40,000 nt of DNA from Neocallimastix lanati (nom. inval.). Taxonomy: Eukaryota > Neocallimastigomycota > Neocallimastigomycetes > Neocallimastigales > Neocallimastigaceae. The stretch spans positions 1 to 40,000 of the forward strand of contig JACVTC010000052.1 in assembly GCA_016946835.1 (NCBI GenBank), read 5' to 3'. Below are positions 1 to 9,845 of this stretch, in pieces. The position numbers and the translations under genes are program-made. The notes below the pieces were generated by a model. The model searched no databases, was not told the origin of the DNA, and saw nothing but the letters and a program-made list of their open reading frames with translations. Within the stretch, counting starts at the first letter, position 1, and every line of letters starts with the position of its first letter.

Positions 1-429
1 TTTTATTAAGTTTCTTAATAATTAACAATCGACATTATCAACTTATCAATAAAGAGCTAAGGGGACTTATTGTAAGAAGGGTTAACAAGCTATATATTTG
101 ATGGTTCAACACTATATAGTTTGGCTTGTATTTTAACTTTTTATTTAATATTTCATTAAATGTTATAACAAAGAATTAATAGAATAATAAATATATACAA
201 AAAAGAAATAAAAATAAAAATAAATATACATTATTATTATTATTTAAGTATTTATACAATTTGCCTTTATGTTTATTAATTATTTTAATAAAGGAATAAA
301 TATATTAATAAAATTAAATAAAGAAGTTATTACTACAAATAAATTTAAAAAAAAAAGATTAAGATATACATATTTTGTGTATTAATGCTTAAGAGAATAT
401 AATAAACATTAAAATTCATAATAAAAAGC

Positions 430-602
430 TTCAGATTTTCAAATTGCGTTTTTTGAGTCTGAATTTATTTTTTTTTAGTTTCAGATTTTCGGAGGGTTGT
501 TTTCGAGTCTGAATTAATTTATCAGATTTTCAGAGAGAGATTCTGAGTCTGAATTATTATTGGAATAAAGAATTGGATTGTCATAGGGTTTTCTGAGTCC
601 AT
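430..602 (+). promoter_or_regulatory. Four-unit hairpin repeat in the leader of the gypsy element
   Basis: Four units, spaced 41-52 bp, can each fold into a short stem. TTCAGA (430-435) pairs with TCTGAA (458-463), TTCAGA (480-485) with TCTGAA (508-513), TCAGA (522-526) with TCTGA (548-552), and TGGA (574-577) with TCCA (598-601). The 3' half of each carries GAGTC. The fourth unit keeps pairing although both sides of the stem changed. The block lies about 120 nt upstream of gag, where LTR elements place packaging or translation signals, but no function is shown. LTR and primer-binding site of this element could not be located, so the block may be in U5/R or in the untranslated leader. Confidence 0.5.
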
Positions 603-720
603 AATTATATTATTATAAAACAAAGATAAATTTATTTTTTTTGTTATTAAATATATTTTTAAAGTAAACATATTTTTAAATTGGATATCATAGCATTAAT
701 ACCATTTTTTAAATTTTCAA

Positions 721-1614
721 ATGGCTGAAAATAAAATCAATTTTAAAGAATTAAAAAAGGAATTAAAAGATATCGAGAAAATTTCAAAGGAAAATCTCGA
801 TATCAAATCTTGGGAATCAGAAATCCGATTATGGATAAAACTTGAGGAAGTTACTGATCCCAAAAAGATTTTTACCGCCTGCTTACTCACGTCTACTGGA
901 GAGCCTCGCGAAGTTATCCAGGATTTAATTGAGAGTTACAGTACCGATTCTGAATCAGAAAGTGAGGACGAAGAAGAAGAAGAATCTGATTCAGAAGAAA
1001 AGAAAAAAGATGAATATCCTTCCTTAAAGGAAATTGTAGAAGCAATAGAAACTTTTTATGGTCTTAAAGAAGACCAGAATATGTTACTTCGTGAGCTCCG
1101 TGCTTTAAGAATTAAAAGAAATGAGCGAGTAAAAGACTTTAATACTCGTTTCCGATCCATATATTTGAAATTAGATAAGAAAAGAAAGAAGCGAGTCAGT
1201 GTTCTCGATTATATTGATGCTCTTAGGAACAATGAAGAAGCTTGGAAAAAGGTCTCCCTTAAGGATTACATTTCTTTAAATCGGGCGTTTGACATTGCCG
1301 AAAAGGTTGATAGAGTAATGAGTTTGAGACTCTCAAAGGAGTACTCAACTGAAATTGTCAACCCAAGAATAAATATCAGGAATAATTATCAAAACAACAG
1401 AAAAGTAGTAAGAGAGAATTATGAAGTTAGAAGCCCAAAAAGAAATAAAGATTACGAATTGGAGGACTTAACAAAAAAAATGAAAAATCTTACCATTAAA
1501 GCCTGTTTTTATTGTAGTGATCCAGGACATTTGCAGTATAATTGTCCTAAGTTAAATGCAATTATTCAAGAAAATAAGAAACGGTTATATAGTGGAAAAT
1601 CTTTAAACCACTAA
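721..1614 (+). CDS. gag: Ty3/gypsy retrotransposon Gag (capsid/nucleocapsid)
   Basis: This 297-aa Gag should assemble the cytoplasmic virus-like particle and bind element RNA. The middle (about residues 100-205) reads like the retrotransposon gag capsid domain, with an ETFYGL start and the RELRALRIKRNERVKDF run. A CCHC zinc knuckle lies near the C-terminus (C262, C265, H270, C275). An acidic Asp/Glu-Ser tract precedes the capsid domain. The ATG at 721 is the first in frame after an A/T-rich leader and has no competing upstream start close by. The frame has no lesion. It ends in TAA at 1612, four codons before which lies a slippery heptamer leading into pol. Base composition is less A+T-rich than the flanks, as expected for constrained coding sequence. 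Confidence 0.93.
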   Translation: MAENKINFKELKKELKDIEKISKENLDIKSWESEIRLWIKLEEVTDPKKIFTACLLTSTGEPREVIQDLIESYSTDSESESEDEEEEESDSEEKKKDEYPSLKEIVEAIETFYGLKEDQNMLLRELRALRIKRNERVKDFNTRFRSIYLKLDKKRKKRVSVLDYIDALRNNEEAWKKVSLKDYISLNRAFDIAEKVDRVMSLRLSKEYSTEIVNPRINIRNNYQNNRKVVRENYEVRSPKRNKDYELEDLTKKMKNLTIKACFYCSDPGHLQYNCPKLNAIIQENKKRLYSGKSLNH

Positions 1615-1722
1615 AAGGGAGAGGAAGCACTCCCTATAAAAATAAAATAGCTTCATTACAATACAAATCTATTCCTAGTAGTACAAAAGATTATAATAAG
1701 GAAGAAAAAGAAGATGCTTCCT
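1602..1722 (+). promoter_or_regulatory. Putative programmed -1 frameshift signal (slippery site plus pseudoknot) joining gag to pol
   Basis: In the gag frame the codons TCT-TTA-AAC-CAC-TAA place the classical heptamer T_TTA_AAC at 1602-1608, in correct phase for a -1 slip. The pol frame opens only after a TAG at 1590-1592, so the two frames overlap for just about 20 nt and the heptamer sits in that overlap. Seven to eight nt downstream, AGGGAG (1616-1621) can pair with CTCCCT (1630-1635). The 8-nt loop AGGAAGCA (1622-1629) is exactly complementary to TGCTTCCT at 1715-1722, which would give a long-range pseudoknot. G/C-rich pairing is rare in this DNA. Frameshifting itself is inferred. Confidence 0.8.
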
Positions 1723-4700
1723 ACACTAATGAAACTCACAAAGAATCCGATAATGAGAATGATGTAGAATTTATAGTTAGTGCGACAAAAAGGAAGTTGA
1801 CGACTAACGATGAAACTAGTGAAAATAATGAAAAGAGACAACGTAAAAGTCTCAAAGATAATCCTACCCCTATAACAACTCCTGCAATAAGAAAGATAAA
1901 AGAGAAAGAAATAGAAAATAGAATAATTGTTAAAAATAAAAATCAACTACATCCTTCGATAATGGCGCAGCCTAATATAAATATTGAGAAAGCCAAAGAA
2001 AAACAAATTCGAAACAAAGAAAGAGCTAACTTTGGAAATAACAAGGGAAAAAGGAAGGAAAGGGAGGATAATATTACTATAAGAGAAAAGCAAAGTCTGG
2101 ATTCTTCAAAACAAAGAAATAGCATCAGTACTATTAGTGATAAAATGCATCAACGATTAAATAAATTAATCGATAATGAAAACGATAAAATTATTAAAAC
2201 AAAACAAATCAATGAAATGGAAGTTATTAAAGTTCCTGAAAAGCTTAATGACGAAGATCATGAGAATATTACATTACAGAAGCTCATAGATTTTCAAGAG
2301 CCTAAAGAAAAAGCAACAATTAGTAGAACGCTTAGGAACATCAAGATGTGTAAGGATCAGGAAGAATATGATGTTTTACAAGATTTGAATGAAACCAAGT
2401 GTAATATTAGTTTCGGTCAGCTCCTCAATGTTTCTCCAAAAGTCAGAAGTCAAGTAAGTCAAGGATTAAAATTAGAAAAACCTGAAAAGAAAATAATAGG
2501 TGCATTAAACAATACTATTGCTGCTGCTACTTTGGTAAATAATATTGATCACTCTTATATTAGCAAAAGTAAGGAAACCTCAGAAGAAGATATTGCCATG
2601 GTTGATGTAACAGTAGATGAAATTCCTGGTAAAGCACTTATTGATTCTTGTAGTAACCTCAATGTTATCACAAAAAAATTTTATGAGAAATTACCTGGAA
2701 ATTATGAAGAAGTAGGTATTAGTCGTGGAAGGATACGTTTAGCGACTAAGAATGATGAGTATTCGGAAGGAATTATTGTACGAATACCTGTTAAGATTAA
2801 TGATTATAAAATGATAGTAAATTTTCGTATAATTGATGATGATGACCCATTTTATGATTTGTTGATTAATTTTCAATCTCAAGTAGAACACAATCTTTTT
2901 ATCCATCCTATAAGATATAGTTTATGTCAATTTAATTCTCAAGGACTAATCGACGTTATAGCTCCTATTAATAATAATTTCCAAGAAGAAGAAAAATTAG
3001 TATGTATAGTAAGGAAAATACTTGAAGATGAAGACACAACTAATGAATTAAAGAAACTTGAAGGTCTATCTCCGCAAGAGTATATCCATGATGAAAAATT
3101 TTTAGCAAGCCTTTGTAAAGATTATAAAGATGTAATAGTAAAATTACTTGAAGAAAACTTGGACATTATAGCGACATCTTCTGAAGAATTAACACCGTCA
3201 GACTTGGCCCCTCATAAAATTAACTTGAAAGCGAACGCAAAACCTGTTAAACAAAGATGTTACAGAGTAACCAAATTTAAATCGGATATTATTAAAGAAG
3301 AACTAATTAAACTTATTAAGAAAAAGCTAGTTGTACCATCTTATTCAGAATGGTCTTCACCTGTTGTTGTGGTCCCAAAGGCTAATGGAAAATGGAGATT
3401 GTGTGTGGACTACCGCAAGGTGAATGATCTAACCGAAAAAGACTCTTATGCCCTTCCATATATTGACGAGATATTTGACAGTCTAGATGGTGCCAAAATC
3501 TTTACTACTATGGACCTATACTCAGGTTACCATCAAATCCTAATGGACGAAGAAAGCGTTGAAATAACCAGTTTTACAATCAAATTTGGCAACTACCAAT
3601 TCAAAGTTATGCCTTTTGGATTAACTGGAGCTCCGGCTACCTTCCAACGGGAAATGAATAGAATTTTATTTCCTTTAATCGGAAAATGTGTTTTCAACTT
3701 TATTGATGATATACTTATATATTCAAAAACTGTCGAAGAACATATCCAACACATAAAACAGGTATTAGCAATCTTCAAGGAACATAAATTAAAAATTAAT
3801 ATTGAAAAATGTCACTTTATGCAAACGGAAGTTGAAGTTCTTGGTCACAAGATTTCTACTAAGGGTCTTAGTCCTCAAAATAGTAAAATTGAAGCAATTA
3901 AAGCCTGGAAAGAACCCACGAATATACATGAGTTAAGATCATTCTTAGGTGCTGTAGGATATTATAGGAACTTTATAAATGAATATACTCAAACCGCAGC
4001 TCCTCTTTGTAAGCTATTAAGAAAAGGCGTAAAATATAAATGGAATAATGAACAAAAACAAAGTTTTACCAAATTAAAAGAAAAATTAATTAATGCTCCT
4101 ATTTTAAAATATCCTGATTTTTCCAAAGAATTCATTATTCGAACAGATGCATCATATGAAGGTATTGGTGGAGTTTTATTGCAGAAAGACGAATCAGAAA
4201 TAGAACACCCGATTCATTTCATTAGCCGTAGCTTAACCAAAGCAGAAAAGAATTATGGAATAACCGATTTGGAAGGAACGGCTTTATATTATTGTATTAC
4301 TAAATTAAAACCTTATATTATGGGAAGCCCCTTTAGAACCATAGTCTTTACAGATCACAAACCTCTACTAGGTTTATTTAATAATAAGGAACCGAATAAT
4401 GCACGACAAACAAGATGGTGTTTGACTGCAAGTATGCTAAAAGTGGATATTCGCTATGAGCAAGGTAAAAAGAATGTAGTAGCCGACGCTTTATCTAGAA
4501 TGAAGAACGATAAAGAACAAAAGGTATTAGCTATAAAAACGAATAAAGATGATGAAAATGATTCACTTTCTAAAGTAATTAAAGAATTTATTGAAGAAAA
4601 ATTTACAAAGATTGATGGTATAGATTATTTTATAGATGGAAATAATTATAGAAAACTTGTTACCGAAACAAATGAAAAACTAAAATTAATTCTCGAAGCA

Positions 4701-5720
4701 CATCATGTTGGCCATGAAGGTTATTATAAAACATATCAAAGACTTAGAAAAAGTTACTACTGGAATGATATGGTCAACGATATAAAACGGATAATTTCAA
4801 AATGCGAAAAATGTCAGTTAAATCGCCCTCAGCCATATCCAGAACCAACCGAAAACATTCCAACAGAAGTTGAAGGCCCTTTTACTCATCTTGGACTTGA
4901 TATTATTGGTCCCTTAATAAAGACTGTTAATAAAAACCAATATATTATTGTTGCGGTGGATTATTTCACAAAGTGGGTGGAGGCTGAACCTACTGAAAAT
5001 ATTACATCTAAGGACATCATTAAGTTTTTAATAAATGTTTTCGCTAGACATGGAGTTCCTCAAGTCATTACAACGGATAATGGCGTTCAATTTACATCGG
5101 ATATGACTAAAATATTCCTGGACTTATATGATGTTTACGTAAAATTTACCACTACCTATCACCCAGAAAGTAATGGATTGGTTGAAAATAGGAATAAAGA
5201 AATTGGTAAATTATTGAGATTACTTGGTGAAGAAAATAAAGACTGGGATGAGGTATTACCTTCAGCCTTGTGGGCCCTTAGAACTACAAAGAATTCTGTA
5301 ACCAAACATTCTAGCTTCGAATTAGTTTATGGTCGTGAGGATCAACAGCCTTTCGACATTGCTGCTAGACCTACACAAGGAGTGAATAAATCTTCAGATG
5401 AAATTCTTTTAGAAAAATTTATCTCACATTATAGGTGGACCATGGAAGCAGCTGAAAATGTAAAGAACGCAAGTAAATATTGGGCCAATCGAAGGGAAGA
5501 AAAAAATAGCATGAAAAATTCCAAAAACATAAGAATCGGTGATTTAGTTCTTGTTCGAAATTTTAGTCGTTCTAAATTAGAACCTTATTTTGTCGGTCCT
5601 TTAAAAGTAATAAAAAAACAATTTAATACCGTAACACTTGCGGACCCAAATACTATGATTCAAATGAATCGTAATGTTCATTTGAAAAATATAGTAAAGT
5701 ATAACTCAGCTATAGATTAG
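1602..5720 (+). CDS. pol: Ty3/gypsy Pol polyprotein (protease, reverse transcriptase, RNase H, integrase)
   Basis: The frame is open from just after the TAG at 1590-1592 to the stop at 5718-5720. It has no convincing ATG near its start, so it is best read as a -1 extension of Gag (fusion of about 1666 aa). In order it has a charged linker of about 280 aa, then an aspartic protease with D-S-C-S at 2643-2654 where D-S/T-G-A/S is usual. The reverse transcriptase shows LCVDYRKVN, MPFGLTGAPATFQ and FIDD (3699-3710). RNase H follows with TDAS and VADALSR. The integrase has an N-terminal HHCC-type zinc site, catalytic D (4899), D (5076) and E (5184) in exact DX35E spacing, and a GPY/F-like C-terminal module (VGPLKV). 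No chromodomain is visible. No internal stop or frameshift breaks it, so it is the best-preserved retroelement here. Whether the Gly-to-Cys protease change is tolerated is unknown. Confidence 0.93.
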   Translation, partial: FKPLKGRGSTPYKNKIASLQYKSIPSSTKDYNKEEKEDASYTNETHKESDNENDVEFIVSATKRKLTTNDETSENNEKRQRKSLKDNPTPITTPAIRKIKEKEIENRIIVKNKNQLHPSIMAQPNINIEKAKEKQIRNKERANFGNNKGKRKEREDNITIREKQSLDSSKQRNSISTISDKMHQRLNKLIDNENDKIIKTKQINEMEVIKVPEKLNDEDHENITLQKLIDFQEPKEKATISRTLRNIKMCKDQEEYDVLQDLNETKCNISFGQLLNVSPKVRSQVSQGLKLEKPEKKIIGALNNTIAAATLVNNIDHSYISKSKETSEEDIAMVDVTVDEIPGKALIDSCSNLNVITKKFYEKLPGNYEEVGISRGRIRLATKNDEYSEGIIVRIPVKINDYKMIVNFRIIDDDDPFYDLLINFQSQVEHNLFIHPIRYSLCQFNSQGLIDVIAPINNNFQEEEKLVCIVRKILEDEDTTNELKKLEGLSPQEYIHDEKFLASLCKDYKDVIVKLLEENLDIIATSSEELTPSDLAPHKINLKANAKPVKQRCYRVTKFKSDIIKEELIKLIKKKLVVPSYSEWSSPVVVVPKANGKWRLCVDYRKVNDLTEKDSYALPYIDEIFDSLDGAKIFTTMDLYSGYHQILMDEESVEITSFTIKFGNYQFKVMPFGLTGAPATFQREMNRILFPLIGKCVFNFIDDILIYSKTVEEHIQHIKQVLAIFKEHKLKINIEKCHFMQTEVEVLGHKISTKGLSPQNSKIEAIKAWKEPTNIHELRSFLGAVGYYRNFINEYTQTAAPLCKLLRKGVKYKWNNEQKQSFTKLKEKLINAPILKYPDFSKEFIIRTDASYEGIGGVLLQKDESEIEHPIHFISRSLTKAEKNYGITDLEGTALYYCITKLKPYIMGSPFRTIVFTDHKPLLGLFNNKEPNNARQTRWCLTASMLKVDIRYEQGKKNVVADALSRMKNDKEQKVLAIKTNKDDENDSLSKVIKEFIEEKFTKIDGIDYFIDGNNYRKLVTETNEKLKLILEAHHVGHEGYYKTYQRLRKSYYWNDMVNDIKRIISKCEKCQLNRPQPYPEPTENIPTEVEGPFTHLGLDIIGPLIKTVNKNQYIIVAVDYFTKWVEAEPTENITSKDIIKFLINVFARHGVPQVITTDNGVQFTSDMTKIFLDLYDVYVKFTTTYHPESNGLVENRNKEIGKLLRLLGEENKDWDEVLPSALWALRTTKNSVTKHSSFELVYGREDQQPFDIAARPTQGVNKSSDEILLEKFISHYRWTMEAAENVKNASKYWANRREEKNSMKNSKNIRIGDLVLVRNFSRSKLEPYFVGPLKVIKKQFNTVTLADPNTMIQMNRNVHLKNIVKYNSAID

Positions 5721-5730
5721 CTTGAGTCTT

Positions 5731-5750
5731 AGTGGGGGCATCTTGGTAAA
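5731..5750 (+). other. Polypurine-tract-like run and possible 3' LTR start
   Basis: Ten bases after the pol stop, AGTGGGGG (5731-5738) is a polypurine-like tract in DNA where G runs are rare. Shortly after it comes TGGTAAAGAA (from 5744), starting with the TG expected of an LTR. Similar words recur at 6584 (TGATAAAGAA) and 14450 (TGGTAAAGAA), which may mark other LTR starts of the same family. No matching 5' LTR was found in positions 1-720, so the LTR extent is unresolved. Confidence 0.4.
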
Positions 5751-7169
5751 GAACGAACATATAATGGATTATTAATTAGAATTTCAACTTACTTTAGAAT
5801 CTATTATATTATTCTTTACTTAATATTACTTTACTATATTTTCTATACTAAAATATTTTCTAAATATATTTTTTTTTTATATTTTTATTAAAAGTTTCTA
5901 AAATATTATCAATAATTTTATATTTTTATTATTAATATCAATATCTATAATTTAACCTTAAATTTTATTATTTTATTAAAGTGTTTATTATCAATATTAA
6001 TATTTTATTTTTATTTTCAAATATATTATTATATTATTATTATATTGTATCAATATTAAACTTGTATTCTTTGTAGTATTTTATTTTATTTTTAAATTGA
6101 TTATTTAATATTTTTATTTCCCACAAATAAAATCAAATCTTAATTGATTAATAATAAATATTAAATATATTACAGTTTTTAAATTTATTTTATATAAAAT
6201 ATAAGAATATTATATTAACATTCTTGATTAAAATAACTTTATTTTTCTGTAAAATCTTTTTAAATTTTGTTTGTTACTTTTCGTATATATTAAATAATTT
6301 AGTTTTAGTATATGAAAAATAATATAAAATTATGTAAACAAAATTTATTAAAATAAAAATACTTATGAATTAGTTAATTTAAATTAATATAAAATTTTAA
6401 TTAATTAGTAATAGTAAATATTTTTTTTAAATATGATAATAAAATGTAGAAAGGCTTTACATATTTATTTTTTTCAAAAAGTATAAATAAGTGAAGTTTT
6501 TCAATAATTAAAATGTAGACAGAAAAATATTAAAAATAAATAATTAAATAAAAATTCTAATAAAACCCGAACCATAACATTTTTGATAAAGAATAGAATA
6601 ATAATGATATTTTTAATTAAATTTTTAATAATTTATTATATAAAAATATATTATTATATTCTTTACTATTAATAATTTTCTTATATTCTATATAATAATT
6701 TTTTTATATATTAATTATATTTTATTATTTTAAATATTAAATTTATGTAATTTATTAATTAAATGATTGGATTTAATAATGTAACTAAATAATATAAAAT
6801 ATGTATTATCCATATTATTTTATGAAGGGGGCCTTTCTGAGAAAAGAAATAGTAGAAATAGTAGTGATAATGAAATAGGAATAAGAATTGAAAGGTTTCC
6901 CATATTGTTATAATAATAAATATTAATATTAATAAAGTTATTTTTAACAATAAAATAATTATATAATTTATAAATAATAAATATTTTTAATAATAGTTCT
7001 TTAAATAAAATTTATAATGCGTAATAATAAATTCTTTTAGTGTAATTTAGTCTTTAGTTAAATTATCTATTTATTTAATGTTCACACTCCTTTTCTAATA
7101 TGAACCTCAACATTTTTTAGTAAGAATCTATAATTATTTGCTAACAAATAATTATATTTTCTTAGTTTG
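5751..7169. other. Gene-free A/T-rich region, probably LTR-derived
   Basis: No coding sequence is supported here. The stretch consists of short A/T words with few G or C. It probably includes the 3' LTR of the gypsy element (from about 5744) and an LTR-start-like motif at 6584. A short open frame on the minus strand (6759-6950) is hydrophobic low-complexity translation and is not a gene. Confidence 0.6.
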
Positions 7170-7431
7170 TGTTGAAATTATAACTGAATTGAAATCTCAA
7201 TTTCAGTTATTTACATTTCAATAGTTAAAAAATATTATTTATTTAATTATAAATAATATATATATTTAAATAATTAATAATTAATATAAATTTTTATTTA
7301 ATATTTAAAGAATTATCTTAGGCCTAATAATTCTGAGAATATTAGTAAATAAGATTTATATTAATAATTTCAATTATCTACATATGACGTCACATGTATT
7401 TATTTATATTATGTTTATATATATGTTTACA
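7170..7431 (+). repeat. Solo-LTR-like repeat, left copy
   Basis: A 262-bp block with TGTTGA at its start and TTTACA at its end, hence TG...CA termini like an LTR. Its reverse complement, similar along its whole length, lies at 14950-15213. Both copies contain the word TTAGGCCTAATAATTCTGAG (in this orientation) and end with a TGACGTCA-like motif. The copy stops two bases before the MULE terminus at 7434. No 5-bp target duplication is recognisable around either copy. A shorter related piece lies at 30624-30660. Most likely this is a solo LTR of a retroelement family with no internal region in the window. Confidence 0.6.
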
Positions 7432-7433
7432 TC

Positions 7434-7821
7434 GGGGGTGGTGCGTTTCGGAATGTGGCTTTAAATATTTTTACATAAATTTTCATTTCGGAATGTGGCT
7501 TATATTATTTTTTTATAAATTTTTATTTATGAATATAATATTTAAATATTAAAATAAAATGGCACATATAATTTCTTTGAAAAAATAATTATTAAAAATA
7601 TTTAAAATGTGATATATTTCAAAAAAAATAATGATTTACATTCGCCATATTCTGAAAATTTTTATTTATTTATTAATTTATTCATTTAATTATTTAATAA
7701 TAATATTTATTTAATTATTATTTAATTATTTATTTTTATAAAAAAATTTATATATAATACGCCATCTCAAAAAACATGTGGCTTATATATATTCACGTGA
7801 GGTTCCGAAACGCGCTCTCCC
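7434..7821. mobile_element. Non-autonomous MULE, 388 bp (copy A)
   Basis: The left end GGGGGTGGTGCGTTTCGGAA is an imperfect terminal inverted repeat with the right end TTCCGAAACGCGCTCTCCC. The first ~270 bp match the left end of the 5.1-kb copy starting at 7826 almost base for base, and the last ~80 bp match its right end (12840-12921). It is therefore an internal deletion derivative, with the junction in a shared TTTAATTATT-type word. A subterminal direct repeat TTTCGGAATGTGGCTT occurs twice at the left end. It lacks a gene and would need a transposase in trans. It is separated from copy B by only AACT. Confidence 0.85.
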
Positions 7822-8339
7822 AACTGGGGGTGGTGCGTTTCGGAATGTGGCTTTAAATATTTTTACATAAATTTTCATTTCGGAATGTGGCTTATATTAT
7901 TTTTTTTATAAATTTTTATTTATGAATATAATATTTAAATATTAAAATAAAATGGCACATATAATTTCTTTGAAAAAATAATTATTAAAAATATTTAAAA
8001 TGTGATATATTTCAAAAAAAATAATAATTTACATTCGCCATATTCTGAAAATTTTTATTTATTTATTAATTTATTCATTTAATTATTTAATAATAATATT
8101 TAATAATATTTCTTTTTATACTATTTTCTAATTATAAAGTTTGTTTATTATATGGAAATATAATAATTTACATTAATTTAAAATACTGTAAAAATTATAA
8201 TAAAATTCATGTTAATATATATGAATATGCTATATCATTTATTTATTATATAATTTATTTGTTGCTAAATTCAGTTTTTATATTAATTTCATATCAATAT
8301 CTTATTTATTTTATTTTATCATATTATATATTATTATTT

Positions 8340-8760
8340 CACTGCATATTTATTTTATTTTATTTTATTTTATTTTATTTCGATTGATACTTGCAATTTA
8401 TTATAATTCACATATTTATTTTATTTTATTAGTACTTGTATTTTTATTATAATTCAAATATTTATTTTGTTTTATTTTATTTTATTTTTATTAATACTTG
8501 TATTTTTATTATAATTCAAATAATTTTTTTATTTTATTTTATTTTATTTTATTTTATTTTATTTTTATTAATACTTTATTCCTTTATATTACTTCACTAT
8601 TTTATTTTATTTTATTTTATTTTATTTTATTTTATTTTATTTTATTTTATTTTATTTTATTTTATTTTATTTTATTTTATTTTATTTTATTTTATTTTAT
8701 TTTATTTTATTTTATTTTATTTTATTTTATTTTATTTTATTTTATTTTATTTTATTTTAT
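8340..8760. repeat. TTTTA pentanucleotide microsatellite
   Basis: Runs of TTTTA, interrupted by short AAT-containing spacers up to about 8600, become a pure tract of about 32 copies at 8601-8760. The tract creates long open frames in several phases with hydrophobic F-Y-F-I-L translation; these are artefacts of a stop-free repeat. It lies inside the large MULE. Confidence 0.95.
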
Positions 8761-9845
8761 TCAATCTGTACTTATATTTATGTTTCTACTATTCATTTTA
8801 TTTTATTTTATTTTATTCAATCTGTACTTTATATTTATATTTCAACTATTTATTTTATTTTATTTTATTTTATTTTATTCAATCTGTACTTTATATTTAT
8901 ATTTCAACTATTTATTTTATTTTATTTTATTTTATTTTATTCAATCTGTACTTCATATTTATATTTCAATATTTATTCATTTTATTTTATTTTATTTTAT
9001 TTTATTTTATTTTATTTTATTTTATTTTATTCAATCTGTACTTTATATTTATATTTCAACTATTAATTTTATTTTATTCATCCTGTACTTTATATTTATA
9101 TTTCAACTATTTATTTTATTTTATTCATTCTGTATTTCATATTTATATTTCAACTATTTATTTTATTTTATTCAATCTGTACTTTATATTTATATTTCAA
9201 CTATTAATTTTATTTTATTCATCCTGTACTTTATATTTATATTTCAACTATTTATTTTATTTTATTCAATCTGTACTTCATATTTTTATTTCAACTATTT
9301 ATTTTATTTTATTTTATTCAATCTGTACTTTATATTTATATTTCAACTATTAATTTTATTTTATTCATCCTGTACTTTATATTTATATTTCAACTATTTA
9401 TTTTATTTTATTCATTCTGTACTTCATATTTATATTTCAACTATTTATTTTATTTTATTCAATCTGTACTTCATATTTATATTTCAACTATTTATTTTAT
9501 TTTATTCATCCTGTACTTTATATTTATATTTCAACTATTTATTTTATTTTATTCATTCTGTACTTCATATTTATATTTCAACTATTTATTTTATTTTATT
9601 CATTCTGTACTTCATATTTATATTTCAACTATTTATTTTATTTTATTCAATCTGTACTTTATATTTATATTTCAACTATATATTTTATTTTATTTTATTC
9701 AATCTGTACTTCATATTTATATTTCAACTATTTATTTTATTTTATTCATTCTGTATTTCATATTTATATTTCAACTATTTATTTTATTTTATTCAATTTG
9801 TACTTTATATTTATATTTCAACTATTTATTTTATTTTATTTTATT
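8761..9845. repeat. 47-bp satellite array with trimeric higher-order pattern
   Basis: About 21 units contain a variant of CAATCTGTACTTTATATTTA followed by TATTTCAACTATTTATTTTA. Spacing is mostly exactly 47 bp (for example 9080, 9127, 9174, 9221, 9268) with occasional 51-52 bp steps from an extra TTTTA. Unit heads fall into classes CAATCTG, CATCCTG and CATTCTG that often recur in that order, suggesting a three-unit (about 141 bp) higher-order repeat. It grew out of the pentamer tract and sits inside the large MULE. One degenerate unit of the same family occurs alone near 38340-38400. Not coding. Confidence 0.92.

Noticed and set aside
1-420. 5' LTR of the gypsy element
   Set aside because: No part of 1-420 could be matched to the region after pol, and no standard tRNA 3'-end primer site was found, so no LTR call was made.
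8761-9845. Possible CRISPR-like array (regular 47-bp spacing)
   Set aside because: Units are contiguous and similar throughout, with no unique spacers; the genome is eukaryotic.
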